NCBI GenBank assembly: GCA_018228645.1
Contig: CP073693.1
Span: forward strand, 2,986,416 to 3,050,415
Origin: Clostridiaceae bacterium Marseille-Q4143
GTDB taxonomy: Bacteria > Bacillota > Clostridia > Lachnospirales > Lachnospiraceae
Direction: 5' to 3'
Length of the DNA: 64,000 nt
In this document: positions 47,630 to 55,759 of the stretch, in pieces
Position numbering within the stretch: position 1 is the first letter of the stretch
Layout of the letters: each line of letters opens with the position of its first letter
Program-made: the position numbers and the translations under genes
The notes under the pieces: model-generated
Told to the model about the DNA's origin: nothing
Database searches by the model: none
What the model saw: only the letters and a program-made list of their open reading frames with translations

Positions 47630-49762
47630 CTACTCCTCCTGTTCTTCCATCAGATAATAATAAGGTCCAAAATCACTGGCAATCATCTGCTTCCCGGTCT
47701 TCGCAAGTTCCCGCTTTACCCCGGTCAGCACGTGCTTCATGGTTACCTTTTCCTTCTTTGCTGCCGCAAGAAAAGCGGCTGCGACTGCCACATTCTTTAT
47801 CTGGCTGCCTGAAAATTTGTATTCTTCTGCAAGGAATTCCACATCCAGCATTTCTCTCGGAACTTCTGCCGGAAATACATGCTCCCAGATTTTCCGACGT
47901 CTCGTAATATCCGTAAAGGGAAATTCAATGACATATTTAAATCTTCGTAAAAATGCACTGTCAAAATTTTGAAGAAGATTCGTCGCAAGGATCATCACGC
48001 CTTCGTATTCCTCTATTTTCTGAAGCAGGTATGCCGTGCTGGCATTTGCATACTTATCATTGGAATCCCGCTGCTCCGTTCTTTTTCCGAATAAGGCATC
48101 TGCCTCATCAAAGAAGAGGATGCTCTGGCTCTTCGCCGCCTGTCTGAAAATATTTCCCAGTTTTTTCTCGGATTCCCCTATATATTTGGACATCACCCCT
48201 GCCATATCTACCTTATACAGTTCCATTCCAAGGCGGTTTGCCATGACCTGAGCCGCCATGGTCTTGCCAGTTCCGGGAGGTCCGTAGAAGATCATGGACA
48301 CGCCTCTTCCATAGGCAATCTTCTCTTCAAATTTCCATTGATGATAGACCTGATGATGACACATCACCTGGTCGCAGGCATCCTGAAGCATCTTCTTCTG
48401 AAATGCCGGCAGCACCAGATCATCCCATTGGTATTGTGCCTGAATTCTGACTGCATCGTCTCCCAGGCTGTGTTCCAGCCTGTTTCTGCAGGCTTCCAGA
48501 ATCCATTTTGCTTCCGCCTTTTTTCCCTCCATCTTCAGACGGTTTTCATATTCTTCGGCACTTATCACAATTGCTCCCGGAGTCAGCTGATATTTATCTG
48601 ACAGAAACAAAAGATCAAACGCATCCGGTATCTGTTCTTCTCTCAGCACATGTTTCCACAGGATCAACCGTTCCTCTGTAGTCGTCTTCGGTATTTCCAT
48701 ATAAATCGTCTGGCTTCTGTTGTCGTGCTGCTTTGTTGGATTTTTAAAAACAGATGTAAAAAATACAGGTTCTTCCCACTCACCCAGTTCCTGCAGCAGA
48801 TGTTCGGAAATCTCATTGTCTTCCGGCAGATCAGCAAAGCACAAAATGGCATTTCCTCTTAAAACGGTCTCCCTTTTCAGTCTTTGAACCAGCCTGGATA
48901 ACTCACAGAGGGTATCCGGCAGAGCATTTCCTCTCACAAGCAATATTTCCCGTCCAAAGCTCTGACAAAATGCTGCGACCTGATATTTTTTCCCGGATCC
49001 CTGTTCTCCAAAAAGAAATATCCTTTTTTTCTGCCTGATGCTTCTGCTGATTCCGGTCTGTATTTCCTGCTGGATCCAAAGTTTTGGTTCCGGGTGGTAT
49101 GTATAGTCTACATACATCTTAAGTTCGTCATCCAATGATCCATAATCCTGCAGGTAAGCAAAAATTCTGTCATCCAGATGAAGTCCTTTTTCCAGAAGTG
49201 ATTCCCCTCTCTGGCCTGCTTCCGTCCCGGAAAACAGCCAGGAAAGCAGTTCTTTTCTTGACAGACATTTTCTTTTAATCTCTATAGTTTCCGCTTCTTC
49301 CAGAGCATACAGTCTGGCACAGAAATGAATCGTTGGCCCCTTTTCCCCCTGATATTCGCACATTGCAGAGACAGCAAGCCCCGTCTCATGATCCATCTGT
49401 GATGCCCAGGCAAGAATGAGCAAAAAAGCTTCAAAGTCCGTAAGTCCGAATGCATGGATTACATATTCCATGGCGATGACGATTCCCTTTTCCCGCATAC
49501 TTTTCTTTCCGCATTCCCGGATACGGGACAATTCCTGAAGTGCTTCTTTCTTATGGTTCCAGAACTCCGAATAAGATTTTTGAAGTGTCCGGGTCAGCTC
49601 CTGATGAGACAGGATACTTCCGCCAATTCTCGGAAGCATATCGCCTTTTGTCTCCTCCTGGTAAAATTTTTCATATACCAGTAACAGTTTTCGGATACTT
49701 TCCAATAAAGCCAGCTGATATTCCAGTTCATTTTGAAATCTGTAATCATCCATATTTTTCAT
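47630..49762 (-). CDS. AAA+ ATPase of the CIS cluster, second copy
   Basis: 710 residues. Walker A GPPGTGKT (494-501), Walker B ILFFDEAD (548-555), ATN sensor (593-595) and the arginine group LRR (605-607) are intact in the C-terminal module. A degenerate P-loop GEQGSGKK (252-259) lies in the N-terminal half. It is about 60% alike in the AAA+ core, by eye, to the 612-residue ATPase (shared AAQVMAN, SKYIGE, LLQNF), so the two arose by duplication. The start overlaps the stop of the upstream coiled-coil gene by four bases (ATGA). The cargo candidate follows after three bases. Confidence 0.92.
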   Translation of the reverse strand: MKNMDDYRFQNELEYQLALLESIRKLLLVYEKFYQEETKGDMLPRIGGSILSHQELTRTLQKSYSEFWNHKKEALQELSRIRECGKKSMREKGIVIAMEYVIHAFGLTDFEAFLLILAWASQMDHETGLAVSAMCEYQGEKGPTIHFCARLYALEEAETIEIKRKCLSRKELLSWLFSGTEAGQRGESLLEKGLHLDDRIFAYLQDYGSLDDELKMYVDYTYHPEPKLWIQQEIQTGISRSIRQKKRIFLFGEQGSGKKYQVAAFCQSFGREILLVRGNALPDTLCELSRLVQRLKRETVLRGNAILCFADLPEDNEISEHLLQELGEWEEPVFFTSVFKNPTKQHDNRSQTIYMEIPKTTTEERLILWKHVLREEQIPDAFDLLFLSDKYQLTPGAIVISAEEYENRLKMEGKKAEAKWILEACRNRLEHSLGDDAVRIQAQYQWDDLVLPAFQKKMLQDACDQVMCHHQVYHQWKFEEKIAYGRGVSMIFYGPPGTGKTMAAQVMANRLGMELYKVDMAGVMSKYIGESEKKLGNIFRQAAKSQSILFFDEADALFGKRTEQRDSNDKYANASTAYLLQKIEEYEGVMILATNLLQNFDSAFLRRFKYVIEFPFTDITRRRKIWEHVFPAEVPREMLDVEFLAEEYKFSGSQIKNVAVAAAFLAAAKKEKVTMKHVLTGVKRELAKTGKQMIASDFGPYYYLMEEQEE

Positions 49763-50574
49763 CCATTCTCATCCCCCGGTTCTGTTTCTTCCGGTACTTC
49801 TCTTTCCGCTGTCTCCTGAAGTGTCTTTTTCTTTTCCCTGTAATAGGCATCTATATCCTGTTTCTGAAAATCATATGCATAATTAAGTCTTCTTAAAAAA
49901 TGCTTCTGTGCAGTCTCTTTTCTCGTCAGAATGGATTCCGTCAGGTTTTCCATCGTCAGATTTTCCACTGCTTCTCTTCGAAGCCCTCTCACCTCTTCTG
50001 ATTTCTCCTGGTTCTCCCGGATTGCTTCCTGTATTTCTTTTCTGCGCTTTCGTATCTGGGTCAGCTCTTCTGTTTCCTCCGACTTCATAAAAAACGGCAT
50101 CGTCTTCTGTATGGCTTCCATATTATTTCTTCCCAGATAAGTCTGAATGGAATATCTGGTCCATGGCTTATTCTCTTTTTTCTCGATCAGGACAGATGCC
50201 ATCTCCCATCGTTTGGAAACATAAGCCCTGTTCTCATTATTGCCTTTCAGAAGAGATTTCTGCTGATATTCTTTCATCTCTCTCTGATAGCGGCTTGCCA
50301 CGGTGTCATAACGGGAGGTTTTCAGATTTGCAAACAGGAATACCCGTTCCCGATTCGGGTTATAGCCCATCTGCAGCGTGCCGAACATATTCTCCTGTTT
50401 CAACAGACGATCACAGCCAAACAGATGTCCAGCCATCTGACTCTCATAATAGCCTTCTATTTTTGTATGTTTTGCGAAATATTCTATCTGCACATGGCTT
50501 GCCGCTGTCAGACGGTCTGACACTTCCCGAAAATGTTCTTTTTTCTTCTGCTGTAAGTCTCTTTCTGCTTTCAT
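49759..50574 (-). CDS. Charged coiled-coil protein, first gene of the CIS operon
   Basis: 271 residues from the ATG at 50574 with GGAGGT seven bases upstream; a longer frame runs into the promoter region. The N-terminal half has a short alpha/beta part (HVQIEYFAKHTKIEGYYESQ, then NRERVFLFANLKTSRYDTV), and the C-terminal half is highly charged coiled coil (RKRRKEIQEAIRENQEKSEE). No family is recognised. It begins the CIS unit next to the LuxR regulator gene and overlaps the AAA+ gene by four bases, which suggests a joint role with that ATPase. Confidence 0.7.
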   Translation of the reverse strand: MKAERDLQQKKKEHFREVSDRLTAASHVQIEYFAKHTKIEGYYESQMAGHLFGCDRLLKQENMFGTLQMGYNPNRERVFLFANLKTSRYDTVASRYQREMKEYQQKSLLKGNNENRAYVSKRWEMASVLIEKKENKPWTRYSIQTYLGRNNMEAIQKTMPFFMKSEETEELTQIRKRRKEIQEAIRENQEKSEEVRGLRREAVENLTMENLTESILTRKETAQKHFLRRLNYAYDFQKQDIDAYYREKKKTLQETAEREVPEETEPGDENG

Positions 50575-50602
50575 TCCGTCTACCTCCGGCCACACGCAGT
50601 CT

Positions 50603-50608
50603 ATTGTA
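50603..50608 (-). promoter_or_regulatory. Possible -10 box at the head of the CIS operon
   Basis: Minus strand TACAAT lies 29 bases before the first CIS start codon. No good -35 hexamer is found at 17 bases. This would fit a promoter that needs an activator, and the palindrome at 50642-50659 is centred about 45 bases upstream of it. Confidence 0.4.
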
Positions 50609-50623
50609 AGATACATTTTGACA

Positions 50624-50670
50624 GAAAAAGACAGGAACCGCACTGCCCGAACGGGTAGTCCTTGTTCCTG
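50624..50670 (-). terminator. Possible intrinsic terminator of the LuxR regulator gene
   Basis: CAGGAAC and GTTCCTG flank the palindrome and form a seven-base outer stem, followed on the minus strand by TCTTTTTCT. It lies just after the regulator stop codon at 50674. The stem has an internal loop and the U-run is interrupted, so termination may be partial. The inner part doubles as the operator-like motif. Confidence 0.45.
50642..50659. promoter_or_regulatory. Palindromic operator-like site upstream of the CIS operon
   Basis: ACTGCCCGAACGGGTAGT is a near-perfect palindrome (one mismatched pair apart from the centre). Its half-site recurs twice at 35052-35086 in front of the second giant surface gene. 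It lies between the LuxR-type regulator gene and the first CIS gene. It is therefore the best candidate for the regulator's binding site. Confidence 0.55.
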
Positions 50671-50673
50671 CCT

Positions 50674-53082
50674 CTATAAAAGCCGATATTCTTTAATCAT
50701 GTTGACCGCCTGGCTGCGGTTCTTCGCTCCCAGTTTCTGATAAATATTTTTCAGGTGATATTTGACGGTATTTTCTGAAACACAGAGCTGGGCAGCGATC
50801 TCTGCATTCTTCTCTCCCAAAGCCAGCAGATGAAGCACATCTTTTTCATAACTGGTAAACTGATCAAGCCTCATGGTCTCCCGCTGCCTTAAATATCCCG
50901 GATAGATCAGCATCTGCGCCCTGCAGGCGCTCATAACTTCCCGGATATACGGATCTTTCTTCCATTCGTCCCTCCGCTCTGTCAGTACAGACAATGGCTC
51001 ATAGACCGCCTCTCCTTCATCAGCAAATACCCGGATGAACCTGGTCTTACGTCCCAGCTCCAGTGCTTCTGTCAGTTTTTCCTGCCAGCAGGACTGTTCT
51101 TCCCGATAATCAATAATGGCTTCCAGCATACGGACCTGAATCTCCAGATAATACATCTGATAGTTGACTGCAAATTTCAGCAGAGAACGAAGCAGAAGAC
51201 GCGCCGCCATATAACTTTCCTGCCAGATATAGATTTTTGATTTCATGAGATACGAATAATACATGGGACTCTGGAATCTGCCGCTGTCATCCGGAGCTTT
51301 ATTTTTCATCCATGTGAGAATTTGTTCTTTATTATTTTTCAGAAGATGATACTGGATTCTGTGGGCATCGAAACTGGTATTCCAGAATTCATCCTCTTCT
51401 GCCTCTTCCTCCAGACGGTAAAGCACGAAGGCATCCGCCCCCTGAGCCTGATTCCTGGCTATCATAAGATCTGCCATTTTCAGACTGCACAGCTTCTGAA
51501 ACCTGCTGTTCTGCTGTTTTCTCGCTTCATAAAAAGCTTCTGACAAGAGGTTTCCGGCTTCTTCCAGACGGTTATATTCGTAACAGACTTCTGCCCGGAA
51601 GAACCGTTCCAGCACATAATACCCGGGACCGACTACCGGTCCCATGTTTTGTGGAAATACATCTTTCTCTGAAAATGCCCCTCCTTTTTCCAGAAAGTGG
51701 CAGAAATCTTTGTTTCCATGCAGGATAGAAATCTGTTCCGGCAAAAAATTACCCTGATACTCTCCTCTTCCTAAGATCTCCATGCCTCCCGGAAGGGACA
51801 TCACCTGCCGCAGCTTCTCTGCTGTCACACCACCTGGCCTTACCTGCTCCAGACAGAACAATGCCTGACTGATCCGGATCTGTTCTTTCCCCGATGTCTG
51901 TTCCAGCATCCGATACAACTGCTGCTCATAGAGCCGGCTCTCCTCTGCATTTCCGCGGATCGCCTCCTGCACAGATCTGGCCATCAGAAGTTCCGGGCAG
52001 CTTTTTAAGTACAGTTCCGGAATTCTCAGGCAGGCATCTTCCAGTTTTAAAAACACCTCACAGGAAAGTTTTCCCCGGAAAATGTTTCCAAGCAGAACCA
52101 CCATATGTTCCCAGTCATTTAAAAGGTCTGCGAAACGAAGTGCCGAGAAGCAGTCATTCTTCTGCTCATAGTATTCCATGGATCTCCGATACAGATCGGT
52201 TAACATCTCCTGATCCATATATTTCTGTACGCACCGTTTCAGAAATTTTCCAAACAGTATCGAAAACTCCCATCGCCCCACACCGGTCGGAATGAGAATA
52301 CTTCCCTTTTTTAAAAGTCTCTGTATAAACGCTTTGCTTTCTTTTACTGATAAATCTGCCAGACTCCAGATCAGTTCTTCGGTCAGTTCTTCGAAAAAAC
52401 TCAGTCTGACAAGAATATTCTGATCTTCCACCAGTAATGTACGGAAAAAATAAAGATCAATCCAGCTGTAGACATCTTCCAGACACTGTTCTTTCACCAC
52501 CCTGCAATAACCTTTTTTTGAACTGCTCAGAGGATTTTCCAGCATATAGAGGCATAATGGCATATTTCGAAAATCTTTTTCTATCCGAAATGCATCTTCT
52601 TCACTCAGATAAATTCCCTTTTTCCCGAAATACCGGCGCACTTCTTCCCTGTTTGGTTTCATTTCCCTGATTCCATAGGTAATGAGCCGTCCGGCTACAC
52701 GGAATGGAAGTAATTCTTCCGCAATCGGTGCTGAAGACGCAATCACATATTTTTCGCCGTGGCTGCTTTTTCCGATCCTTTTCCACAGGTGCTCCCGGTC
52801 ACTTTCCTCCGGCAGAATTTCATTCAGATCTGTAATGATAAAAATCTGTCCATCCTCTTCCGGAAGAGATTGAAGCTGTTCTGCTGCATGACCTTCTTCC
52901 AGCATCTGTATGGAAAACTCCGGATGATGTTCCGCAAAACCCATGAGAAAAGTATGTTTTCCCCATCCGATGGGAGCCTGCAGCAAGATCAAATCATAAC
53001 GCATCAGGTCATTGCAGAGCCTTTCATCAAGCTCCCGATTATCAATATGGACTTCTTTTTTATAAGTTGTCCCTGCTGCCAT
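50674..53082 (-). CDS. LAL/MalT-type ATP-dependent LuxR family transcription regulator
   Basis: 802 residues. The N-terminus holds a MalT-like ATPase with the Walker A variant APIGWGKHT (35-43) and IFIITDLNEILPE as Walker B region. The middle is a long helical TPR-like sensor part. The C-terminal LuxR helix-turn-helix (about 738-800) reads FTSYEKDVLHLLALGEKNAE, then SENTVKYHLKNIYQKLGAKN. Such proteins bind an inducer through the TPR part and activate transcription as oligomers. Its gene is directly upstream of the CIS operon in the same direction, with its own promoter at 53119-53147. It is the probable CIS activator. The inducer is unknown. Confidence 0.93.
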   Translation of the reverse strand: MAAGTTYKKEVHIDNRELDERLCNDLMRYDLILLQAPIGWGKHTFLMGFAEHHPEFSIQMLEEGHAAEQLQSLPEEDGQIFIITDLNEILPEESDREHLWKRIGKSSHGEKYVIASSAPIAEELLPFRVAGRLITYGIREMKPNREEVRRYFGKKGIYLSEEDAFRIEKDFRNMPLCLYMLENPLSSSKKGYCRVVKEQCLEDVYSWIDLYFFRTLLVEDQNILVRLSFFEELTEELIWSLADLSVKESKAFIQRLLKKGSILIPTGVGRWEFSILFGKFLKRCVQKYMDQEMLTDLYRRSMEYYEQKNDCFSALRFADLLNDWEHMVVLLGNIFRGKLSCEVFLKLEDACLRIPELYLKSCPELLMARSVQEAIRGNAEESRLYEQQLYRMLEQTSGKEQIRISQALFCLEQVRPGGVTAEKLRQVMSLPGGMEILGRGEYQGNFLPEQISILHGNKDFCHFLEKGGAFSEKDVFPQNMGPVVGPGYYVLERFFRAEVCYEYNRLEEAGNLLSEAFYEARKQQNSRFQKLCSLKMADLMIARNQAQGADAFVLYRLEEEAEEDEFWNTSFDAHRIQYHLLKNNKEQILTWMKNKAPDDSGRFQSPMYYSYLMKSKIYIWQESYMAARLLLRSLLKFAVNYQMYYLEIQVRMLEAIIDYREEQSCWQEKLTEALELGRKTRFIRVFADEGEAVYEPLSVLTERRDEWKKDPYIREVMSACRAQMLIYPGYLRQRETMRLDQFTSYEKDVLHLLALGEKNAEIAAQLCVSENTVKYHLKNIYQKLGAKNRSQAVNMIKEYRLL

Positions 53083-53118
53083 CTGCCAAACCCATCCTTT
53101 GTATCATTCTATAGTTTC

Positions 53119-53147
53119 ACTATACGCAGTTCTTCTTTCCGCTTCAA
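53119..53147 (-). promoter_or_regulatory. Sigma-A promoter of the LuxR regulator gene
   Basis: Minus strand TTGAAG (53147-53142), 17-base spacer, TATAGT (53124-53119). It is about 37 bases upstream of the start codon at 53082. Confidence 0.65.
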
Positions 53148-53152
53148 CCAAG

Positions 53153-53189
53153 GTTCGGCAAACGGTAATTTATGTTCCTCAAACGGCAA
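53153..53189. repeat. Direct repeats with 21-base period, probable LytTR-regulator binding site
   Basis: GTTCGGCAAACGGTAA (53153-53168) and GTTCCTCAAACGGCAA (53174-53189) match at 13 of 16 positions and start exactly 21 bases apart, two helix turns. LytTR regulators bind pairs of direct repeats with this spacing. The pair lies in the divergent region, 13 bases upstream of the -35 of the response-regulator promoter and just behind the LuxR promoter. Confidence 0.6.
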
Positions 53190-53202
53190 ATATATTTACT
53201 TC

Positions 53203-53231
53203 TGGATATGACAAAAAAGATGTGCTATACT
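53203..53231 (+). promoter_or_regulatory. Promoter of the LytTR response-regulator operon
   Basis: TGGATA (53203-53208), 17-base spacer, TATACT (53226-53231). The -10 is good and the -35 weak, as expected if the regulator bound at 53153-53189 activates it. The start codon follows at 53261 with GAGGT as ribosome site. Confidence 0.55.
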
Positions 53232-53260
53232 GGAAAATAATGATATAAAAGAGGTCTGTT

Positions 53261-53983
53261 ATGATAAAAATCTCTCTTGTGGATGATGATCCGTCAGACC
53301 GGAGCTTCCTCCATTCTCTTGTGTCCGGCTCTTTTGAGAAAACCGGCATTGCCGTTGAGATCAGTGAGTTTGAAAGTGCAGAAGACTTTCTCTCTGTCTT
53401 TGAACCGGAAATTTTCGATCTCTGTTTTCTCGATATTTATATGAAAAAAATGAATGGAATGGACGCTGCCAGACAAATCCGGGAGCTGGATCCGGAGCTG
53501 GCCATTGTTTTCCTGACCAGCAGTGCAGACTATGTCTATGAAGGCTATGAAGTGCAGGCTCTGCGTTACCTGACCAAACCACCGGTTCCTGAAAAAGTTC
53601 ACGCGGTTATCGACCAGTTTCTCGCACAGACGGTACTGAAGAACCGACGTCTGGCTGTCTCTTCCGGCAAACAGAACTATGAAGTTCCCTATGGAAAGAT
53701 TCTCTATATTATGTCGGTGGGCAATAATATTGAACTCCATCTGAAAGACACCTGTATCCGCCTGTCCGCAAGACACACTTTTACGAAAACCATAGAACCA
53801 CTGCTCCAGGATTTCCGGTTCATCTCATGTGCCCGCGGCGTGGTCGTCAATCTGGCTCATGTAAAAGCGCTGGAAAAAGATCGTTTTCTTATGGACAATG
53901 GAGCACCGATTCCTATCAGCCGAAGACAGTATGCAGCTGTCAATGACGCTTATATTGATTTTCAATTTGAGCATATGCTCTGA
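53261..53983 (+). CDS. LytTR-family response regulator
   Basis: 240 residues. The receiver domain (1-120) has the acidic DDD (8-10), phosphoacceptor D58 in CFLDIY, T86 in FLTSS and K106 in LTKPP. The LytTR DNA-binding domain (about 135-238) has NYEVPYGKILYIMSVGNNIE and FRFISCARGVVVNLAHVKAL, typical of AgrA/ComE-like regulators. It pairs with the GHKL histidine kinase at 55756, with a secreted protein gene between them. Direct repeats of LytTR type in front of its promoter suggest autoregulation. Confidence 0.95.
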   Translation: MIKISLVDDDPSDRSFLHSLVSGSFEKTGIAVEISEFESAEDFLSVFEPEIFDLCFLDIYMKKMNGMDAARQIRELDPELAIVFLTSSADYVYEGYEVQALRYLTKPPVPEKVHAVIDQFLAQTVLKNRRLAVSSGKQNYEVPYGKILYIMSVGNNIELHLKDTCIRLSARHTFTKTIEPLLQDFRFISCARGVVVNLAHVKALEKDRFLMDNGAPIPISRRQYAAVNDAYIDFQFEHML

Positions 53984-54016
53984 TCTGTACAACTATTGTG
54001 AAGGAGGAATTATGAC

Positions 54017-55759
54017 ATGAAAAAATTGCTGTTGCTTCCAGTCTGTGTACTGGTTTTATGTATGACAGTTCCTGCTTCTTTCGTATTTGCTGAAGAAGAG
54101 CTTTCTTCTGAGGTTTCCTGTGGAGGAATCATTACCGCTATTCAGAGACAAGGATTACTCTCTTCTATTCCGCCTCTGGTATTTTACAGTAATGAAGATT
54201 CTTCCACCCTTGATGCCTGCGTGCAGGAATATAGACAGATGCTGGCATCTGTAGTCGCTACCGTCGATGAAAACGGTACCTCTGCCGAAATGCCACTGAC
54301 GGTTTGCTGGTCAGGTCCTGATGTGGATTTGTCTTCTCCTGGGCTTTATCAAATGACCGGTGACATTTTGGCTCCGGATGGATATACCTTCGCAGAAGGA
54401 GTCATTACCCAGATTATTGTTCCGTTTCAGATCAAATCTGCAGATGAGGTTTATCCGATCACTCTGATTGCCAATCAGAATCTCTGCGATGGCGGTATCA
54501 TGCTTGCACTGAATGATATCGAAAGCTGGAATGAGGCCATAGACGATCTCCATTACATGGCTACGACTATGTATGGTCTTACAGAAGATGAACAGCCTGC
54601 TTATCTGGAAGTCGTCTCTATTGATGATACGCTTGTGGATCTCTCCGTTCCCGGAGAATATGAGATTATCATCACACTGGCAGTATCGGAAGAAAACAAG
54701 GTATCTTTCAGCCTCCCGGAACATCTTCAGAAAATCCGCGTACCGGTAAAAATCTCTGATCCGGATGCTTTTGAACTGTGGATTACCAAATATGATAACG
54801 ACTCCTTTTCTTTTGATTATTTAAAAAAACTGGATTCCTCTTTTAAGCTCTATACATTGGAAAGTGAGACAGAACTGTCTCCGGACGAATTGCCCACTGC
54901 AGACTGGTCAGTCGACACCAATGGATCTCTGAACGTTGACGCCAACTGCATGTCTGTTCTCAGACGGAATCTTACTGTGGGACATTACTATTATTATCAG
55001 ATCCGTTCCGATTCCTGCAGTTCCACAATTGTGATGCTGCAGGATAACGGTGAAAAATGCTCCTATGCCAGTATCGGAGGAAACCGGGACGGAAGTTCTG
55101 ACAATCCCGGAGCAGATGATGTAATTCAGCCGGCGCCCACTGCTCCTGCTGAGACACCTTCACAGCCGGAAACGCCAGCGCAGCCGGAAACATCAGCGCA
55201 GCCAGGAGCTTCCGGACAGCCGGAAACGCCAGCACAACCGGAAACGCCAGCACAGCCGGGAACAACTGCACCCATGGAATCTTTTACAGAAGACAGTGAT
55301 ACCATCTACGGTACCCGTCTTGACCTGTCCCGAAAAAACCATGGTGGAAGCGCCTCTTTTTCCAAACACGACATTCAGGCCACCCTTTCTTCTGATACCC
55401 TCGACAGTCTGGATATTGGAGCTTCTGATTCTCTGACTGTGGAAATCAAACAGGAAACACCATCCTCCGTGACTATTTCCGTATCAAAAAACGGCGAAAC
55501 GGTCGCAGAGATTCCGGACACCAGAATCACTGCCCCTGTCAACGGCAAGCTTTATTCCTTTACCGTGCATGAGACCGGTACTTATGAACTGCCCGAACTG
55601 GAAGTCGACAGCGAAAGCACCATCCATACTTCCGAGCTACCGCCATCTGACCCTTCCGGCGGTCTCTTCAACCGAAATGGACTCCCCTTTTATCTGGGTC
55701 TTTCTGCGCTGTCTCTTGGCGGTAGTTTTCTGATTCTCAGACGGAGGATCTTCCGATGA
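54017..55759 (+). CDS. Secreted, C-terminally anchored surface protein with proline-rich repeats
   Basis: 580 residues, GGAGG nine bases upstream. Signal peptide with likely cleavage after FVFA (about residue 25). Residues 26-360 are beta-rich without a recognised family. Residues about 375-420 form a PAQPET-type proline/glutamine linker. A further beta-rich domain (430-545) is followed by a membrane segment (about 555-573, [17 protein letters not shown]) and RRRIFR. There is no LPxTG. It lies between the response regulator and the kinase, overlapping the latter by four bases (ATGA), so it may be a sensor accessory or the target of the pathway. Confidence 0.75.
   Translation: MKKLLLLPVCVLVLCMTVPASFVFAEEELSSEVSCGGIITAIQRQGLLSSIPPLVFYSNEDSSTLDACVQEYRQMLASVVATVDENGTSAEMPLTVCWSGPDVDLSSPGLYQMTGDILAPDGYTFAEGVITQIIVPFQIKSADEVYPITLIANQNLCDGGIMLALNDIESWNEAIDDLHYMATTMYGLTEDEQPAYLEVVSIDDTLVDLSVPGEYEIIITLAVSEENKVSFSLPEHLQKIRVPVKISDPDAFELWITKYDNDSFSFDYLKKLDSSFKLYTLESETELSPDELPTADWSVDTNGSLNVDANCMSVLRRNLTVGHYYYYQIRSDSCSSTIVMLQDNGEKCSYASIGGNRDGSSDNPGADDVIQPAPTAPAETPSQPETPAQPETSAQPGASGQPETPAQPETPAQPGTTAPMESFTEDSDTIYGTRLDLSRKNHGGSASFSKHDIQATLSSDTLDSLDIGASDSLTVEIKQETPSSVTISVSKNGETVAEIPDTRITAPVNGKLYSFTVHETGTYELPELEVDSESTIHTSELPPSDPSGGLFNRNGLPFYLGLSALSLGGSFLILRRRIFR
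55150..55262 (+). repeat. Tandem repeats coding for the PAQPET linker
   Basis: About six imperfect 18-base units of the type CAGCCGGAAACGCCAGCG encode QPETPA repeats. They are in frame and lie in the linker of the surface protein. Confidence 0.8.

Noticed and set aside
5931..50574. Prophage or phage tail remnant
   Set aside because: No integrase, terminase, portal, capsid, holin or endolysin gene is present. AAA+ ATPases, DUF4255, a split hub/spike and a PAAR tip are features of contractile injection systems.
50624..50670. Palindrome explained only as an intrinsic terminator
   Set aside because: The inner half-site recurs at 35052-35086 where no terminator is expected and the stem is not preserved, so at least the inner part looks like a protein-binding site. 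The outer arms may still terminate transcription.
55150..55262. Non-coding minisatellite
   Set aside because: The 18-base units keep the reading frame and encode a proline-rich linker in a signal-peptide protein.
54017..55759. LPxTG sortase anchor on the surface protein
   Set aside because: The C-terminus has a membrane segment and RRRIFR but no LPxTG-like motif ahead of it. The same holds for both giant surface proteins.
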